Shown piece after piece: positions 51,872 to 60,633 of a stretch of 64,000 nt of DNA. This DNA is from Ignavibacteriales bacterium (GTDB lineage Bacteria; Bacteroidota; Ignavibacteria; Ignavibacteriales; Melioribacteraceae). The stretch covers positions 62,001 to 126,000 of the forward strand of contig JAIOYW010000008.1 of NCBI GenBank assembly GCA_021740915.1. The letters run 5' to 3'. Numbering within the stretch: position 1 is the first letter of the stretch; every line of letters starts with the position of its first letter. The position numbers and the translations under genes are program-made. The notes beneath the pieces were generated by a model that saw nothing but the letters and a program-made list of their open reading frames with translations, had not been told where the DNA came from and searched no databases.

Positions 51872-52204
51872 TTATCTGCCTAATCCATCAAGATATTCTT
51901 TTCTCGCGAGCAGAGTGTCTTTATCCTCAACATGATTTGGATCGGGTACACAGCAATCCACAGGACAGACAGCTGCGCACTGGGGCTCATCGTGGAAACC
52001 AACGCATTCAGTGCATTTATCCGGAACAATAAAGAAAAAATCATTGGAGAAAAAGCCTGTTGCGCCTGTTGGGGCAGCATCACCTTCTCCGTATGTTTTC
52101 CCGGCAAGGCTCCATGCAACACCGCCTTCATATATTGCGGTATTTGGGCATTCGGGTTCGCAAGCTCCGCAGTTAATGCATTCTTCAGTTATCATTATTG
52201 CCAT
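51872..52204 (-). CDS. 2[4Fe-4S] ferredoxin (YfhL-like)
   Basis: A 110-residue soluble electron carrier with two cluster motifs: [12 protein letters not shown] near residue 10 and [18 protein letters not shown] near residue 64. The insertion of about eight residues in the second motif and the C-terminal tail after CCVPDPNH match the YfhL/Chlorobium-type dicluster ferredoxins. AAAGGAGC precedes the ATG. Terminator shared with the convergent regulator gene. It lies 15 nt after the DUF309 gene. Confidence 0.93.
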   Translation of the reverse strand: MAIMITEECINCGACEPECPNTAIYEGGVAWSLAGKTYGEGDAAPTGATGFFSNDFFFIVPDKCTECVGFHDEPQCAAVCPVDCCVPDPNHVEDKDTLLARKEYLDGLGR

Positions 52205-52219
52205 AGTAAGCTCCTTTCT

Positions 52220-52585
52220 TTATGTGATTACTCTGTATTCGAGTCTGGGCAGTGCCGCTTTGCTTGGGTTGACGGGGCTGCCTGCAAAATATTGGTTAAG
52301 TGTTTCAATTAGAGGGTTAACATTAATAAGTAGTTTCTCAATGTTAACACCTGAATATTCCGAAGGATATTTCTCCAGTTTTGTTTTGCCTTTAATAAAC
52401 TGATTCAAAGCTCCTTTGTAATTTTTATGAGTCAGATGATAACATCCGACTGAGATCTGAACCATTCCCTGAAAAAAAAGCCGGTTGCAGCTTTCCGCAT
52501 CAATCCAGAGATCCTCAAAATAATCATGTGACTGAAAAAACTCGGCATTATTGAACAACTCAATGCCTTCTGATAAATTTTCCAA
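52220..52585 (-). CDS. DUF309 domain protein
   Basis: A 121-residue helical protein. The segment ELFNNAEFFQSHDYFEDLWIDAESCNRLFFQGMVQISVGCYHLTHKNYKGALNQ (shown here only to locate residues 9-62) carries the H-x-x-x-E-x-x-W pattern of DUF309, whose function is unknown. The start is a TTG at 52585; an in-frame TGA lies two codons upstream, so no ATG start is available. Upstream of the ferredoxin gene by 15 nt. Confidence 0.8.
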   Translation of the reverse strand: MENLSEGIELFNNAEFFQSHDYFEDLWIDAESCNRLFFQGMVQISVGCYHLTHKNYKGALNQFIKGKTKLEKYPSEYSGVNIEKLLINVNPLIETLNQYFAGSPVNPSKAALPRLEYRVIT

Positions 52586-52713
52586 AATTCAAACCAAAAT
52601 ACTAATTACTTTATGCGGATTCAACAGATTAGAGAAACCGCAGAATAATAACAATAACGAAATGTCAATTAAAATTGTTTTCAAAATAATAATAAAATCC
52701 GAAAACTAAAAAA

Positions 52714-53457
52714 TCACCAACTGCCGCTTGCTCCACCACCTCCAAAACTGCCGCCTCCGCCGCTGAAACCACCAAAGCCACCGCCTCCAAAACTGCCGCC
52801 TCCGCCATGACTTCTTCCGCTTCCGCCAAGCATACTGCCGAGCAGAATTGCAGTTCCGAGATTACCCCCTCTTCCTTTGCCGCCGCGTCCAAACAGAAAA
52901 AATATAAGCAATAAAATGATGAAGCCGATCGGAAAGCCTTTGCCTCCTTTATCTTCTTTAACTTTTTCAGTGCGTGTGTATTCACCCTTAGTCGCAGACA
53001 TAATGGCATTAAGACCGGCTGCGATTCCGCTGTAATAATCGTTCCGCCTGAAATAGGGCGCAACTTCATTTCTAATAATAGAACCTGAAAGAGCATCCGG
53101 CAAAGTACCTTCAAGACCGTATCCCACTTCAATTCGCATTTTCCTGTCATTTTTTGCTATGAGGAAAAGAACGCCGTTATTCTCCTTGCTGCCTATCTTG
53201 TTCTTTTCTGCGGTTTCATTAGCAAACATTTCAATCGGGTAATCTTCAAGAGAACCTACCATCAGAAAAACAATCTGCGTGGAAGTCTGGTCATCAAAAC
53301 CTTTGAGAGCCCGGTTAAGATTCGCAATTTCTTCGGAAGAAAGTGTGCCGCTAAGATCAGTTGCATAGTACTCCAGTTTTGGGATATCCCCCTGAGAAAA
53401 CAGACTTCCTTTAAAAAGGAGCACTAAAAAAAGAATCAAGATAGCTTTGTTTTTCAT
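52714..53457 (-). CDS. TPM domain membrane protein (YgcG-like)
   Basis: A 247-residue protein. Signal peptide (AILILFLVLLFKGSLFSQG), then a TPM/TLP18.3 domain (residues 35-160: DLSGTLSSEEIANLNRALKGF, IVFLMVGSLEDYPIEMFANE, GVLFLIAKNDRKMRIEVGYGLEG), a membrane helix (GFIILLLIFFLFG) and a glycine-rich tail ending SGSW. This is the usual YgcG layout. Its ATG overlaps the LemA stop (TGATG), and LemA/TPM pairs recur in many genomes, so the two probably act together at the membrane. Confidence 0.92.
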   Translation of the reverse strand: MKNKAILILFLVLLFKGSLFSQGDIPKLEYYATDLSGTLSSEEIANLNRALKGFDDQTSTQIVFLMVGSLEDYPIEMFANETAEKNKIGSKENNGVLFLIAKNDRKMRIEVGYGLEGTLPDALSGSIIRNEVAPYFRRNDYYSGIAAGLNAIMSATKGEYTRTEKVKEDKGGKGFPIGFIILLLIFFLFGRGGKGRGGNLGTAILLGSMLGGSGRSHGGGGSFGGGGFGGFSGGGGSFGGGGASGSW

Positions 53458-54065
53458 CAGAATTTTACCTGGGGCGCTTTATCTGAACCCTCTGCCGCCT
53501 GAAAATACTGTTTTTCCTTGAATCCGGTAAAAGATGCAATTAATGCACCCGGGAATCTTTTAATCGTAGTGTTAAAACCCTGAACACTCTCATTAAATTT
53601 CTTGCGTTCAACTGAGATACGATTCTCAGTGCCTTCCAGTTGCTGCTGAAGCTGGAGGAAATTTTCATTGGCTTTCAACTGGGGATAATTTTCCATTGTT
53701 ACGAGCAGTCTCGAGAGTGCCCCCGAAAGATTATCCTGAGCCGCCTGGAATTTTTGAAATAGCTGAGGATTTTCAAGAATTTCAGGAGTTACATTCAAAC
53801 CACCAACGCTTGCGCGCGCCTGAGTGACGGCAGTAAACGTCTCTTTCTCAAAAGAGGCGACACCTTTAACTGTTTCAACAATATTCGGGATGAGGTCTGC
53901 CCTCCTCTGATACTGATTCTCAACCTGGCTCCAGCGCTGTACAACTTCTTCATTCAATGAAACCATATTGTTATAGATGCCTATTCCCCAGCTTGCAACA
54001 ATAAAAACGATCAGGAGTATTCCTATCCCGACGCCGCAGCCAATCATTAAACCTTTATTTTTCAT
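53457..54065 (-). CDS. LemA-family protein
   Basis: A 202-residue protein with an N-terminal membrane helix (GVGIGILLIVFIVASWGIGIY) and the LemA coiled, helical domain: NMVSLNEEVVQRWSQVENQYQRRADLIPNIVETVKG and a C-terminal FNTTIKRFPGALIASFTGF. Role unknown; the N-terminus may face outside and the helices the cytoplasm. AAGGGA precedes the ATG. Coupled to the TPM gene downstream. Confidence 0.94.
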   Translation of the reverse strand: MKNKGLMIGCGVGIGILLIVFIVASWGIGIYNNMVSLNEEVVQRWSQVENQYQRRADLIPNIVETVKGVASFEKETFTAVTQARASVGGLNVTPEILENPQLFQKFQAAQDNLSGALSRLLVTMENYPQLKANENFLQLQQQLEGTENRISVERKKFNESVQGFNTTIKRFPGALIASFTGFKEKQYFQAAEGSDKAPQVKF

Positions 54066-54084
54066 AACTATCCCTTTTAATTCT

Positions 54085-55446
54085 TTAATTTGTTAAACTT
54101 CGCATGGGAGCCGGAATTCTCCCGCCCCTGTTCACAAAATTGGCTGAAGAAAGTTCCCGGATACTCATTACAGGAGCAAGACCGAGTAAGCCGCCGTAAT
54201 CAACTATATCGCCGACAATTTTTCCATAAGCAGGAATTACACGCACTGCAGTGGTTTTGTCATTTATCACACCTATTGCACATTCGTCGGCAATTAATCC
54301 TGCAATTGTGGTCGCCGGCGTATCACCAGGAATAGCAATCATATCGAGCCCGACAGAGCAAACAGCCGTCATGGCCTCAAGTTTTTCTATCGAAAGATTT
54401 CCCCGCTTAACAGCATCTATCATTCCCTGATCCTCACTCACCGGGATAAATGCTCCGCTCATCCCGCCAACACTGCTGCTTGCCATAAGTCCGGCTTTTT
54501 TAACACTGTCATTCAGCATCGCAAGAGCGGCGGTCGTTCCTGGGGCGCCGACATCTTCCACTCCCATAGCCTTCAGAATATCAGCAATACTATCTCCTTC
54601 GGCTGGAGTTGGTGCCAGCGAGATGTCAACAATGCCAAAGGGGACATTATGTTTCTGAGCAACCTCGCGACCGATTAGTTCACCGGCACGTGTAATCTTA
54701 AAAATTGTTTTTTTTATGGCTTCGGCGAGAGCGCTTAAATCTCCCCTGCCAGTTTCTCTAACAGCGTCCAGAACGACTCCCGGTCCGCTGATGCCGACAT
54801 TCAGAACAATCTCAGGCTCACTAACACCATGAAAAGCGCCTGCAACGAATGGATTATCCTCGGGAACATTACAGAACACAACAAGTTTTGCACATCCGAT
54901 TGAATCCTTGTCTTTTGTAAGTTCTGCCGTTTTTTTTATAACATCGGACATCATCAGGATTGCGTCCATATTAATCCCGGCTTTTGTAGATGCCACGTTG
55001 ACGCTTGAGCATACTCGTTTGGTTGAAGACAACGCCCCGGGAATAGACATAATCATATTCTTTTCCCCATTTGTCATACCTTTCTGAACGAGAGCAGAGT
55101 ACCCTGCGATGTAATCAATTCCAATTTCTTCAGCGGCTTTGTCCATTGCCGAAGCGATTTCAATGAACTCTTCTATGCCGAAAGAATCGAACGGGATGGA
55201 TACCGGCGTTACGGAGACTCTTTTATTAGCGATCGAAATACCATATTTCCTTTCAATTTCTTTCGCATATTGTACGTGTTTTGATCCGTAACGTAATATT
55301 TTTTCATAAACTTTCTGTTTTGCTACCTGAGCATTTCTATCTGAACAATCCCTTAGGCTAATTCCGAGAGTTACGGTTCGGATATCGAAATGTTCGATCT
55401 CCGTCATTCTGATTGTTTCTAAAACTTCCTGAAAATCGTATGGCAT
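54085..55446 (-). CDS. UPF0210 (PFL-family) protein
   Basis: A 453-residue protein of the UPF0210 (DUF711) family, structurally related to pyruvate formate-lyase-like barrels but without a demonstrated reaction. Motifs: [29 protein letters not shown]-like [55 protein letters not shown] and [15 protein letters not shown]. It is followed upstream by an ACT protein gene (18-nt gap), a pair conserved in many bacteria, so the ACT protein may be its ligand sensor. Confidence 0.9.
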   Translation of the reverse strand: MPYDFQEVLETIRMTEIEHFDIRTVTLGISLRDCSDRNAQVAKQKVYEKILRYGSKHVQYAKEIERKYGISIANKRVSVTPVSIPFDSFGIEEFIEIASAMDKAAEEIGIDYIAGYSALVQKGMTNGEKNMIMSIPGALSSTKRVCSSVNVASTKAGINMDAILMMSDVIKKTAELTKDKDSIGCAKLVVFCNVPEDNPFVAGAFHGVSEPEIVLNVGISGPGVVLDAVRETGRGDLSALAEAIKKTIFKITRAGELIGREVAQKHNVPFGIVDISLAPTPAEGDSIADILKAMGVEDVGAPGTTAALAMLNDSVKKAGLMASSSVGGMSGAFIPVSEDQGMIDAVKRGNLSIEKLEAMTAVCSVGLDMIAIPGDTPATTIAGLIADECAIGVINDKTTAVRVIPAYGKIVGDIVDYGGLLGLAPVMSIRELSSANFVNRGGRIPAPMRSLTN

Positions 55447-55464
55447 TTTACCTGTTCCCGGCTA

Positions 55465-55896
55465 TTATAATCTGTGCATAGCACGGAAAATATCTTCGTG
55501 CTGAATGTAAATTTTTATGTTTAGTTCTGTTGCAATTTGAAACATTCTCTCCTGGATGTCTTTAAGATCCTGCGAAGAATTAGTTATATCAACTATCATT
55601 ATCATAGTGAAAAAATCGTCCATTATCTTTTGAGACAGGTCGTGAATGTCACAATTGCATACGCTGATTTCTTTTGTGATTGCAGATATAATTCCCGGTC
55701 TGTTAAGACCGAAAGCGGTCAGAATTATTTTACCGGTGGAATTGGAGCTGCCTTGATCCATCACTATTCTTTCAGCATTTGCATTTTCCACGGCCTTCGA
55801 CACAACACTTTTAACTTTATCGGGAGAGGCATTCTCACCCAGCTCGCTGATTGCAATCAGCGCTAATTTTCTTAATTGCTCTTCTGAAAATTTCAA
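55465..55896 (-). CDS. ACT domain protein (UPF0237-like) with N-terminal extension
   Basis: A 143-residue protein. The C-terminal 90 residues are a typical UPF0237 ACT protein (KIILTAFGLNRPGIISAITKEISVCNCDIHDLSQKIMDDFFTM...IQHEDIFRAMHRL is located at 53-143). The first 50 residues (EEQLRKLALIAISELGENASPDKVKSVVSKAV) are an extra helical segment absent from the ~90-residue members. Its start overlaps the preceding TPR gene's stop by 4 nt. Confidence 0.88.
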   Translation of the reverse strand: MKFSEEQLRKLALIAISELGENASPDKVKSVVSKAVENANAERIVMDQGSSNSTGKIILTAFGLNRPGIISAITKEISVCNCDIHDLSQKIMDDFFTMIMIVDITNSSQDLKDIQERMFQIATELNIKIYIQHEDIFRAMHRL

Positions 55897-56753
55897 GGCT
55901 TAATTCCTTCGTAATTACTTAGCAAATATAATAAAGCGTTTTCACTGATGTTTAGATTTTTTTCTTCGGCAAATCTCCCCGCATTTTGAATATTGCCTCG
56001 GTAGAACCTGAGAAAGAGCAGGTCGCCGATCACCAATCCATCAAAAATACGATTTTCTGCAAAAGCATCAATCATATTATATCCCCAAAGAGCAGTCCAC
56101 CCAAAAGAAGCTATACCGGAAAAGTAATTTCCTGAGTAAATCTGTCCGCTGCCGGGTATAATAAAGGACATAATTTTTACTAATTCTACCGAAAGCAACG
56201 ATTCATTAACTCCCCTGCAATAACGTGAAAGCTCATGTCCGGGACTGATTTTATTAAATTCTTTTGCTGCTTCGAACCATTTATACTGATAAATATTGCC
56301 CCATCCTCTCCAATAATATAGTGAATCCATTGCCGGACCGTAAACTGTCTTTTTCTCAAGATCTGCAATAAGATTTTCAGCCGCTGTAAAGTCTCCAATT
56401 TTAAGAAGCACAGCATAAATCCTATAACTTATATCTGTCTCAATGGATGTTTCGATTTGAAGATCTAATGCCTTATTATAATAAGCCAGGCTTTTATGGT
56501 AAAATTTCCCGAACGAATATGAATCTCCAATATTTACAAGATACTTAACATGGTTTTTCTTATCCGGGTCAAAAAAAAGCAGCCTTTTGTATTCAGTGAC
56601 AGCATCATAATATTTGGCGTTACGGAATAAACTGTCAGCTGAATTCTCAATTAATTTCAGACCCGTAAACTCCGGGCTTCCGCCTTCTCCGGCGAAAATA
56701 TTCGTTAATAAAAGATGCGCTAATAAGTACGAGGCAACAAGAATTTTATTCAT
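55893..56753 (-). CDS. TPR protein with C-terminal membrane region
   Basis: About 286 residues. Signal peptide (ILVASYLLAHLLLTNIFAG), TPR-like units (DAVTEYKRLLFFDPDKKNHVKYLVNIGDSYSF, KSLAYYNKALDLQ, KEFNKISPGHEL), and a C-terminal hydrophobic part opening MSFIIPGSGQIYSGNYFSGI. The same PGxGxIYxG motif occurs in the next upstream gene, so the two are tandem paralogues. The frame extends to 56810, but the ATG at 56753, overlapping the stop of the upstream gene by 8 nt, precedes the signal peptide. Confidence 0.75.
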   Translation of the reverse strand: MNKILVASYLLAHLLLTNIFAGEGGSPEFTGLKLIENSADSLFRNAKYYDAVTEYKRLLFFDPDKKNHVKYLVNIGDSYSFGKFYHKSLAYYNKALDLQIETSIETDISYRIYAVLLKIGDFTAAENLIADLEKKTVYGPAMDSLYYWRGWGNIYQYKWFEAAKEFNKISPGHELSRYCRGVNESLLSVELVKIMSFIIPGSGQIYSGNYFSGIASFGWTALWGYNMIDAFAENRIFDGLVIGDLLFLRFYRGNIQNAGRFAEEKNLNISENALLYLLSNYEGIKP

Positions 56754-57609
56754 AGCCGGGAAATTCTGGCAATGGAAGAAAGAAATTATTATTCCGGAAA
56801 AAATTTCCAAGCTTTATTTTTAGATTGATCCGAACCGAAGCATTTGAAATCATTGCGGAATTGAAAGAGCCGTAGATGTTGCCGGCATAAAAATATGCTG
56901 CTAAAGCCCCGAATAAGTAACCTCTGAAATCATGTCCGGCGCCAAGATTGTCAATTGCGATATAAGTCAGGAGTCCGGTCACCACCAGAGATGTTAATCC
57001 ATCCCCGGTCTCACCGGTATATATTTTTCCGGCTCCAGGGAGAATTGCAGAATAAATTGCGGCGCGCCAGGGGTCCTTATAAGTCAGCGATCTGCTCTCC
57101 GAATAAAGCGCTCTGATTGAATCCGCCAAGGGCGGCTCAAAAAGCTGAAAAAATTCAGTTGAATCGACGCTAGAAGGTCTTTCAATAAAATCGCCGTAAA
57201 CTATCATCCTTTTTAAAAGATAAGGTTCGATGCCGGATGAATATAATGACTGCGATGAGTAGTATAAAAATCTCTCGGGCAGATTTAAAAGATACAGATT
57301 ACGAAAAAACTCGATTTTTGCCTGATAATCCAATTCGCGATTAATAAAAAGACCAGTATAATAATCAATTGCTTCGCTGTATCTTCCTATCTTATAAAGG
57401 CTGTATGCAGCATTGAAAACGGCAGTGTCGTTTATACCCGAACTGATCACTTCTTTATATTCATAAAATGCTCTGAGATAATCTTTGTCAGCAAAGAGGT
57501 GATCTGCAAATCTCAGCCGGTTTTCGGGAGTAAAGTAATCTTCAGCGCTTATCTGGGCGTAATATGATGAAAAAGATATGAGCAGGAGCATCCAAAAACG
57601 TAAAGCCAA
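56746..57609 (-). CDS. TPR protein with C-terminal membrane region (paralogue)
   Basis: About 287 residues. Signal peptide (LRFWMLLLISFSSYYAQ), TPR-like units (DYLRAFYEYKEVISSGINDTAVFNAAYSLYKIGRYSEAIDYYTGLF), then a membrane region starting AAIYSAILPGAGKIYTGETGDGLTS, similar to the downstream gene. I choose the TTG at 57609, which sits just past the YidD-like stop with AAAGG upstream. The ATGs at 57660 and 57591 are alternatives. The PGxGxIYxG region resembles DUF5683-type membrane segments. Operon with the YidD-like gene. Confidence 0.75.
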   Translation of the reverse strand: MALRFWMLLLISFSSYYAQISAEDYFTPENRLRFADHLFADKDYLRAFYEYKEVISSGINDTAVFNAAYSLYKIGRYSEAIDYYTGLFINRELDYQAKIEFFRNLYLLNLPERFLYYSSQSLYSSGIEPYLLKRMIVYGDFIERPSSVDSTEFFQLFEPPLADSIRALYSESRSLTYKDPWRAAIYSAILPGAGKIYTGETGDGLTSLVVTGLLTYIAIDNLGAGHDFRGYLFGALAAYFYAGNIYGSFNSAMISNASVRINLKIKLGNFFRNNNFFLPLPEFPGYE

Positions 57610-57610
57610 A

Positions 57611-58087
57611 TCAGCGCTGCCTTTCCATTTGGTGAAAATAAAAGTGAGTCCGGGATTCAATCAGTATCCGGAAAATCTCCTGTGAATTATTAATCCTAAG
57701 ATTGACCGGGTCGAGTATCTTACCTTTTTCTGAGAGTGTGTGAACCCCCGCTTTTTTGATCGGATTAAGGTCGCGCATAAACCGGTCAGAAAAACTGAGC
57801 GCGCCTTTTATCAGCCCTGCTTTGTCAACGGCTTCAACAAGAAAGAATGAACAACTTGGCTCGAAAGGGCAATTATCTCCATCGTAATCGGACCATACTA
57901 ATTTATATGCTTTCTGAATATTTGATAGAATTCCCCTTTGCCCCCCGGATTTACTGGCGGCACTTTTCGCCGGATTTTCTGAGCCAGTCTCTACTGACCA
58001 TCTGCTGGTTTCCGGTTGTGCGGACAAAGAGAAGGTTGAAATCAGCATAATAAATAAAATAAAAAGGGGAATAAGGCTTTTTGACAT
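57611..58087 (-). CDS. YidD-like protein with a signal peptide
   Basis: A 158-residue protein. Its core (about residues 58-125) follows the YidD pattern: AYKLVWSDYDGDNCPFEPSCSFFLVEAVDKAG, with the CxFxPSCSxF signature, then a DRFMRDLN basic segment. Unlike classical YidD (about 70-85 residues, cytoplasmic face) it begins with a signal peptide (IPLFILFIMLISTFSLSAQ) and has extra C-terminal residues. It heads an operon with two signal-peptide TPR proteins, which suggests an envelope role rather than assistance to YidC. The function is inferred only. Confidence 0.75.
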   Translation of the reverse strand: MSKSLIPLFILFIMLISTFSLSAQPETSRWSVETGSENPAKSAASKSGGQRGILSNIQKAYKLVWSDYDGDNCPFEPSCSFFLVEAVDKAGLIKGALSFSDRFMRDLNPIKKAGVHTLSEKGKILDPVNLRINNSQEIFRILIESRTHFYFHQMERQR

Positions 58088-58146
58088 AATTCACTGCAAA
58101 AAATAAAAATAAGCAGTTAAATATATGAAAGATTGCCCAAAAGAGA

Positions 58147-59079
58147 TCAGAGGGTGTATGTCTGCCCTATATTATCAATTACAATTTCCGGTGAGAATTG
58201 ACTTGCGGAGGCAAGCAATCTCTGAATCGGTTCATGAAATGGTTCCTGTCCCTGGCGGAAAGTCATACAGTGAACCGGCACAAAACGTTTTGCTCCGATC
58301 CTGTGCGCCATATCGAGCGCTTCTTCAGGCGTGCAGTGATTTCTTTTCCATGGGTTATATGCTCCTATCGGCATAATAGCAACATCAATGCTTTTTCCTT
58401 TTAAAACATTCAATTTGTCAGTATAGGTTGTGTCTCCGCCAAAAAGAACAGTTTTTTTGTTGTAAGAGATTGTGTATGCGTTAAAACTTCTTCCATCCGA
58501 CATATAACCACGCGAACGATCTTTTTCCCAGGGAAATCTCCAGCCAAAATGTTTGACTTCCAGCGCATCGATATCTATTCCAGAGACTTTTGCCGATTCA
58601 CCCCAGTCGAGCACGGTCAGAGTTTTCCAGTTAAGATCGGAGATTACATCCGAAGTGAGATAAGCAGTAACAGCATCAATTTCTCCGGGATATTTTTCCG
58701 TAAAATATTTTAATGTCGGGAGGTCCATATGATCCATGTGTGCGTGAGAAAGAAGGATCAGATCAGGTTTTGGTACCCGGTCCGGACTGAGTGCGGGAGG
58801 AGTGATCCGTGAGGGTCCGATGCTTTGCCCCAGGAAATATACGCCTACTCTGTCAAAAAGCGCCGGATCGGTGAGCACCCATTTATCGAACATCTTAATT
58901 AACACTGTGGAATGACCAAGCCAGGCAATATTTAATTCCTCCTCGCCCCATAAATGCGGCGCAGGAATATGTTTTAATTCAACCGGGTAGGCTTTCACTT
59001 CACTCGTAAGGACCTTTGCCCCGAGAAAAGTACTTCCGGCAATAAATGCAGTGTTCTTAATAAATGTTCTTCTTTTCAT
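58147..59079 (-). CDS. Tat-exported MBL-fold hydrolase (UlaG-like)
   Basis: A 310-residue metallo-beta-lactamase fold protein of the UlaG/NAPE-PLD-like group. The N-terminus is a twin-arginine signal (MKRRTFIKNTAFIAGSTFLGAKVL, located at residues 1-24), implying folded export to the periplasm. Metal-site motifs: IAWLGHSTVLIKM, LLSHAHMDHMD, FGGDTTYTD and the C-terminal KRFVPVHCMTF. The substrate is unknown. Monocistronic by spacing: 60 nt from the YidD-like gene and 130 nt from the phosphorylase gene. Confidence 0.87.
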   Translation of the reverse strand: MKRRTFIKNTAFIAGSTFLGAKVLTSEVKAYPVELKHIPAPHLWGEEELNIAWLGHSTVLIKMFDKWVLTDPALFDRVGVYFLGQSIGPSRITPPALSPDRVPKPDLILLSHAHMDHMDLPTLKYFTEKYPGEIDAVTAYLTSDVISDLNWKTLTVLDWGESAKVSGIDIDALEVKHFGWRFPWEKDRSRGYMSDGRSFNAYTISYNKKTVLFGGDTTYTDKLNVLKGKSIDVAIMPIGAYNPWKRNHCTPEEALDMAHRIGAKRFVPVHCMTFRQGQEPFHEPIQRLLASASQFSPEIVIDNIGQTYTL

Positions 59080-59208
59080 CTCTTCAATCTTTTATTTCTA
59101 TTAACGCACCAAATCATAAAAAAATTCAAATTAAGCTTATGCTTCAATTCAGAAAAATTTCCCCAATAATTATTTCGTCAAATTAATAGTAAAAGGATTT
59201 CACACGAA

Positions 59209-60528
59209 TTATTTAACAGCAGGATAAAATTTCCGGGAAAGGATAATGTCACCCGGTTCCGGATCCGAAGCGGAGAAACTGATCGATTCCATTATCATGA
59301 CTGCAGCCTTTTCTGCAAGCTGCATCGAACCGGAAAAAACTTCGCATATCTGTTCTCCCTTCCGGACGAATTGCCCTGTCTTTTTGTAAAAAATGATGCC
59401 GGCTGAAGGATCGATACTATCCTCTTTTTTAAATCTTCCGGCGCCTGCATGTAAAGCAGCCATACCTATACCGTAGGTATCCATATTGCTGATAAATCCC
59501 TCTTCGGGTGAATCACAGATAACAGATGCTGCAGCTTTGGGGTATCTCTCAGGCTGCCTCAGAAATTCAGTTTCGGCTCCCTGAAGAGCCGCTATTTCAA
59601 TAAATTTTTCGAAAGCGCTGCCATCGGCAATAGTCCTTTCTGCAATCTTAATGCTCTCGGCTCCGGATGATGCAATGCCCGCGAGTTCAATCATTGAAGC
59701 GGCAAGCGATAACGAAAGTTCGCTCAGATCATTTTTTAACTCTCCGCGGAGTATTTTTATCGACTCAACAACTTCAAGCCAATTGCCGACATAATCGCCA
59801 AGCGGACGGTCCATATTTGTGATAAAACAATGAACATCAACTCCGAGTTTATTTGCTGTGAACGCGAGTGATTCGGCAAGTCGGGAAGCATCATGAAAAT
59901 TTTTCATAAAAGCGCCGCTGCCGGTTTTTACATCCATTACAAGTCCGCTGATATCTTCAGCAAGTTTTTTGCTCATAATGCTTGCAGTGATAAGCGGAAT
60001 TGATTCCACGGTTGCGGTTACATCTCTGAGAGCATAGAACAGTTTATCTGCAGGAGCTATTTCTTTTGTCTGACCAATAAGTACGGCGCCTGTTTTTTGA
60101 AGAATCTCAATTGCCCTCTCAACCGGAATATCGGTTCTGAATCCCGGGATTGACTCAAGTTTATCTAAAGTGCCGCCTGTGTGACCAAGACCCCTGCCCG
60201 AAATCATCGGAACTTTCACTCCAGCGGCAGCGGCAATCGGTGCAAGAATAAGCGAAGTTTTATCGCCGACACCTCCGGTGCTGTGTTTATCCACTTTTAC
60301 CCCGTCAATCCGGCTCAGATCAAGCTTTGAACCGCTGTTGAGCATAGCCGAAGTGAGGTGTGCAGTCTCTTCTGTGTTCAGACCCTTAAGAAATGCTGCC
60401 ATAAGGAAAGCAGATGCCTGATAATCAGGAATATCCCCGCTCGTATATCCCTGAACAATAAATTGAATTTCTCCGGCGCTAAGCTGCAGACCATCCCGTT
60501 TCTTTTTAATTATCTCAACAGCGTTCAT
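59209..60528 (-). CDS. Thymidine/pyrimidine-nucleoside phosphorylase
   Basis: Phosphorolysis of pyrimidine nucleosides to base and (deoxy)ribose 1-phosphate. 439 residues, full length. Family signature SGRGLGHTGGTLDKLESIPGF at about 86-106, phosphate site KHSTGGVGDKTSL, IGQTKEIAPADKLFYALRDVTATVESIPLI and DVKTGSGAFM. The sequence shares features with both DeoA and Pdp, so base specificity (thymidine only or uridine as well) is left open. Divergent from pepT with a 105-nt gap. Confidence 0.93.
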   Translation of the reverse strand: MNAVEIIKKKRDGLQLSAGEIQFIVQGYTSGDIPDYQASAFLMAAFLKGLNTEETAHLTSAMLNSGSKLDLSRIDGVKVDKHSTGGVGDKTSLILAPIAAAAGVKVPMISGRGLGHTGGTLDKLESIPGFRTDIPVERAIEILQKTGAVLIGQTKEIAPADKLFYALRDVTATVESIPLITASIMSKKLAEDISGLVMDVKTGSGAFMKNFHDASRLAESLAFTANKLGVDVHCFITNMDRPLGDYVGNWLEVVESIKILRGELKNDLSELSLSLAASMIELAGIASSGAESIKIAERTIADGSAFEKFIEIAALQGAETEFLRQPERYPKAAASVICDSPEEGFISNMDTYGIGMAALHAGAGRFKKEDSIDPSAGIIFYKKTGQFVRKGEQICEVFSGSMQLAEKAAVMIMESISFSASDPEPGDIILSRKFYPAVK

Positions 60529-60633
60529 GTGATTACATTCCTCAAATTAAGACTGACAGGTTTTGAAAATATTGAACAATTTCAATATACTATGTTTTCG
60601 AATAATTTTATTTATACAATTACAGAGGCGAAA

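Noticed and set aside
52665-53150. 161-codon frame antiparallel-like in the glycine-rich tail of the TPM gene
   Set aside because: It is the +1 shadow of a GGN-rich tract; the TPM frame has the domain and signal peptide.
60358-60633. N-terminal extension of the pepT frame
   Set aside because: It would run into the divergent phosphorylase gene on the other strand; the family start and SD sequence point to 60634.
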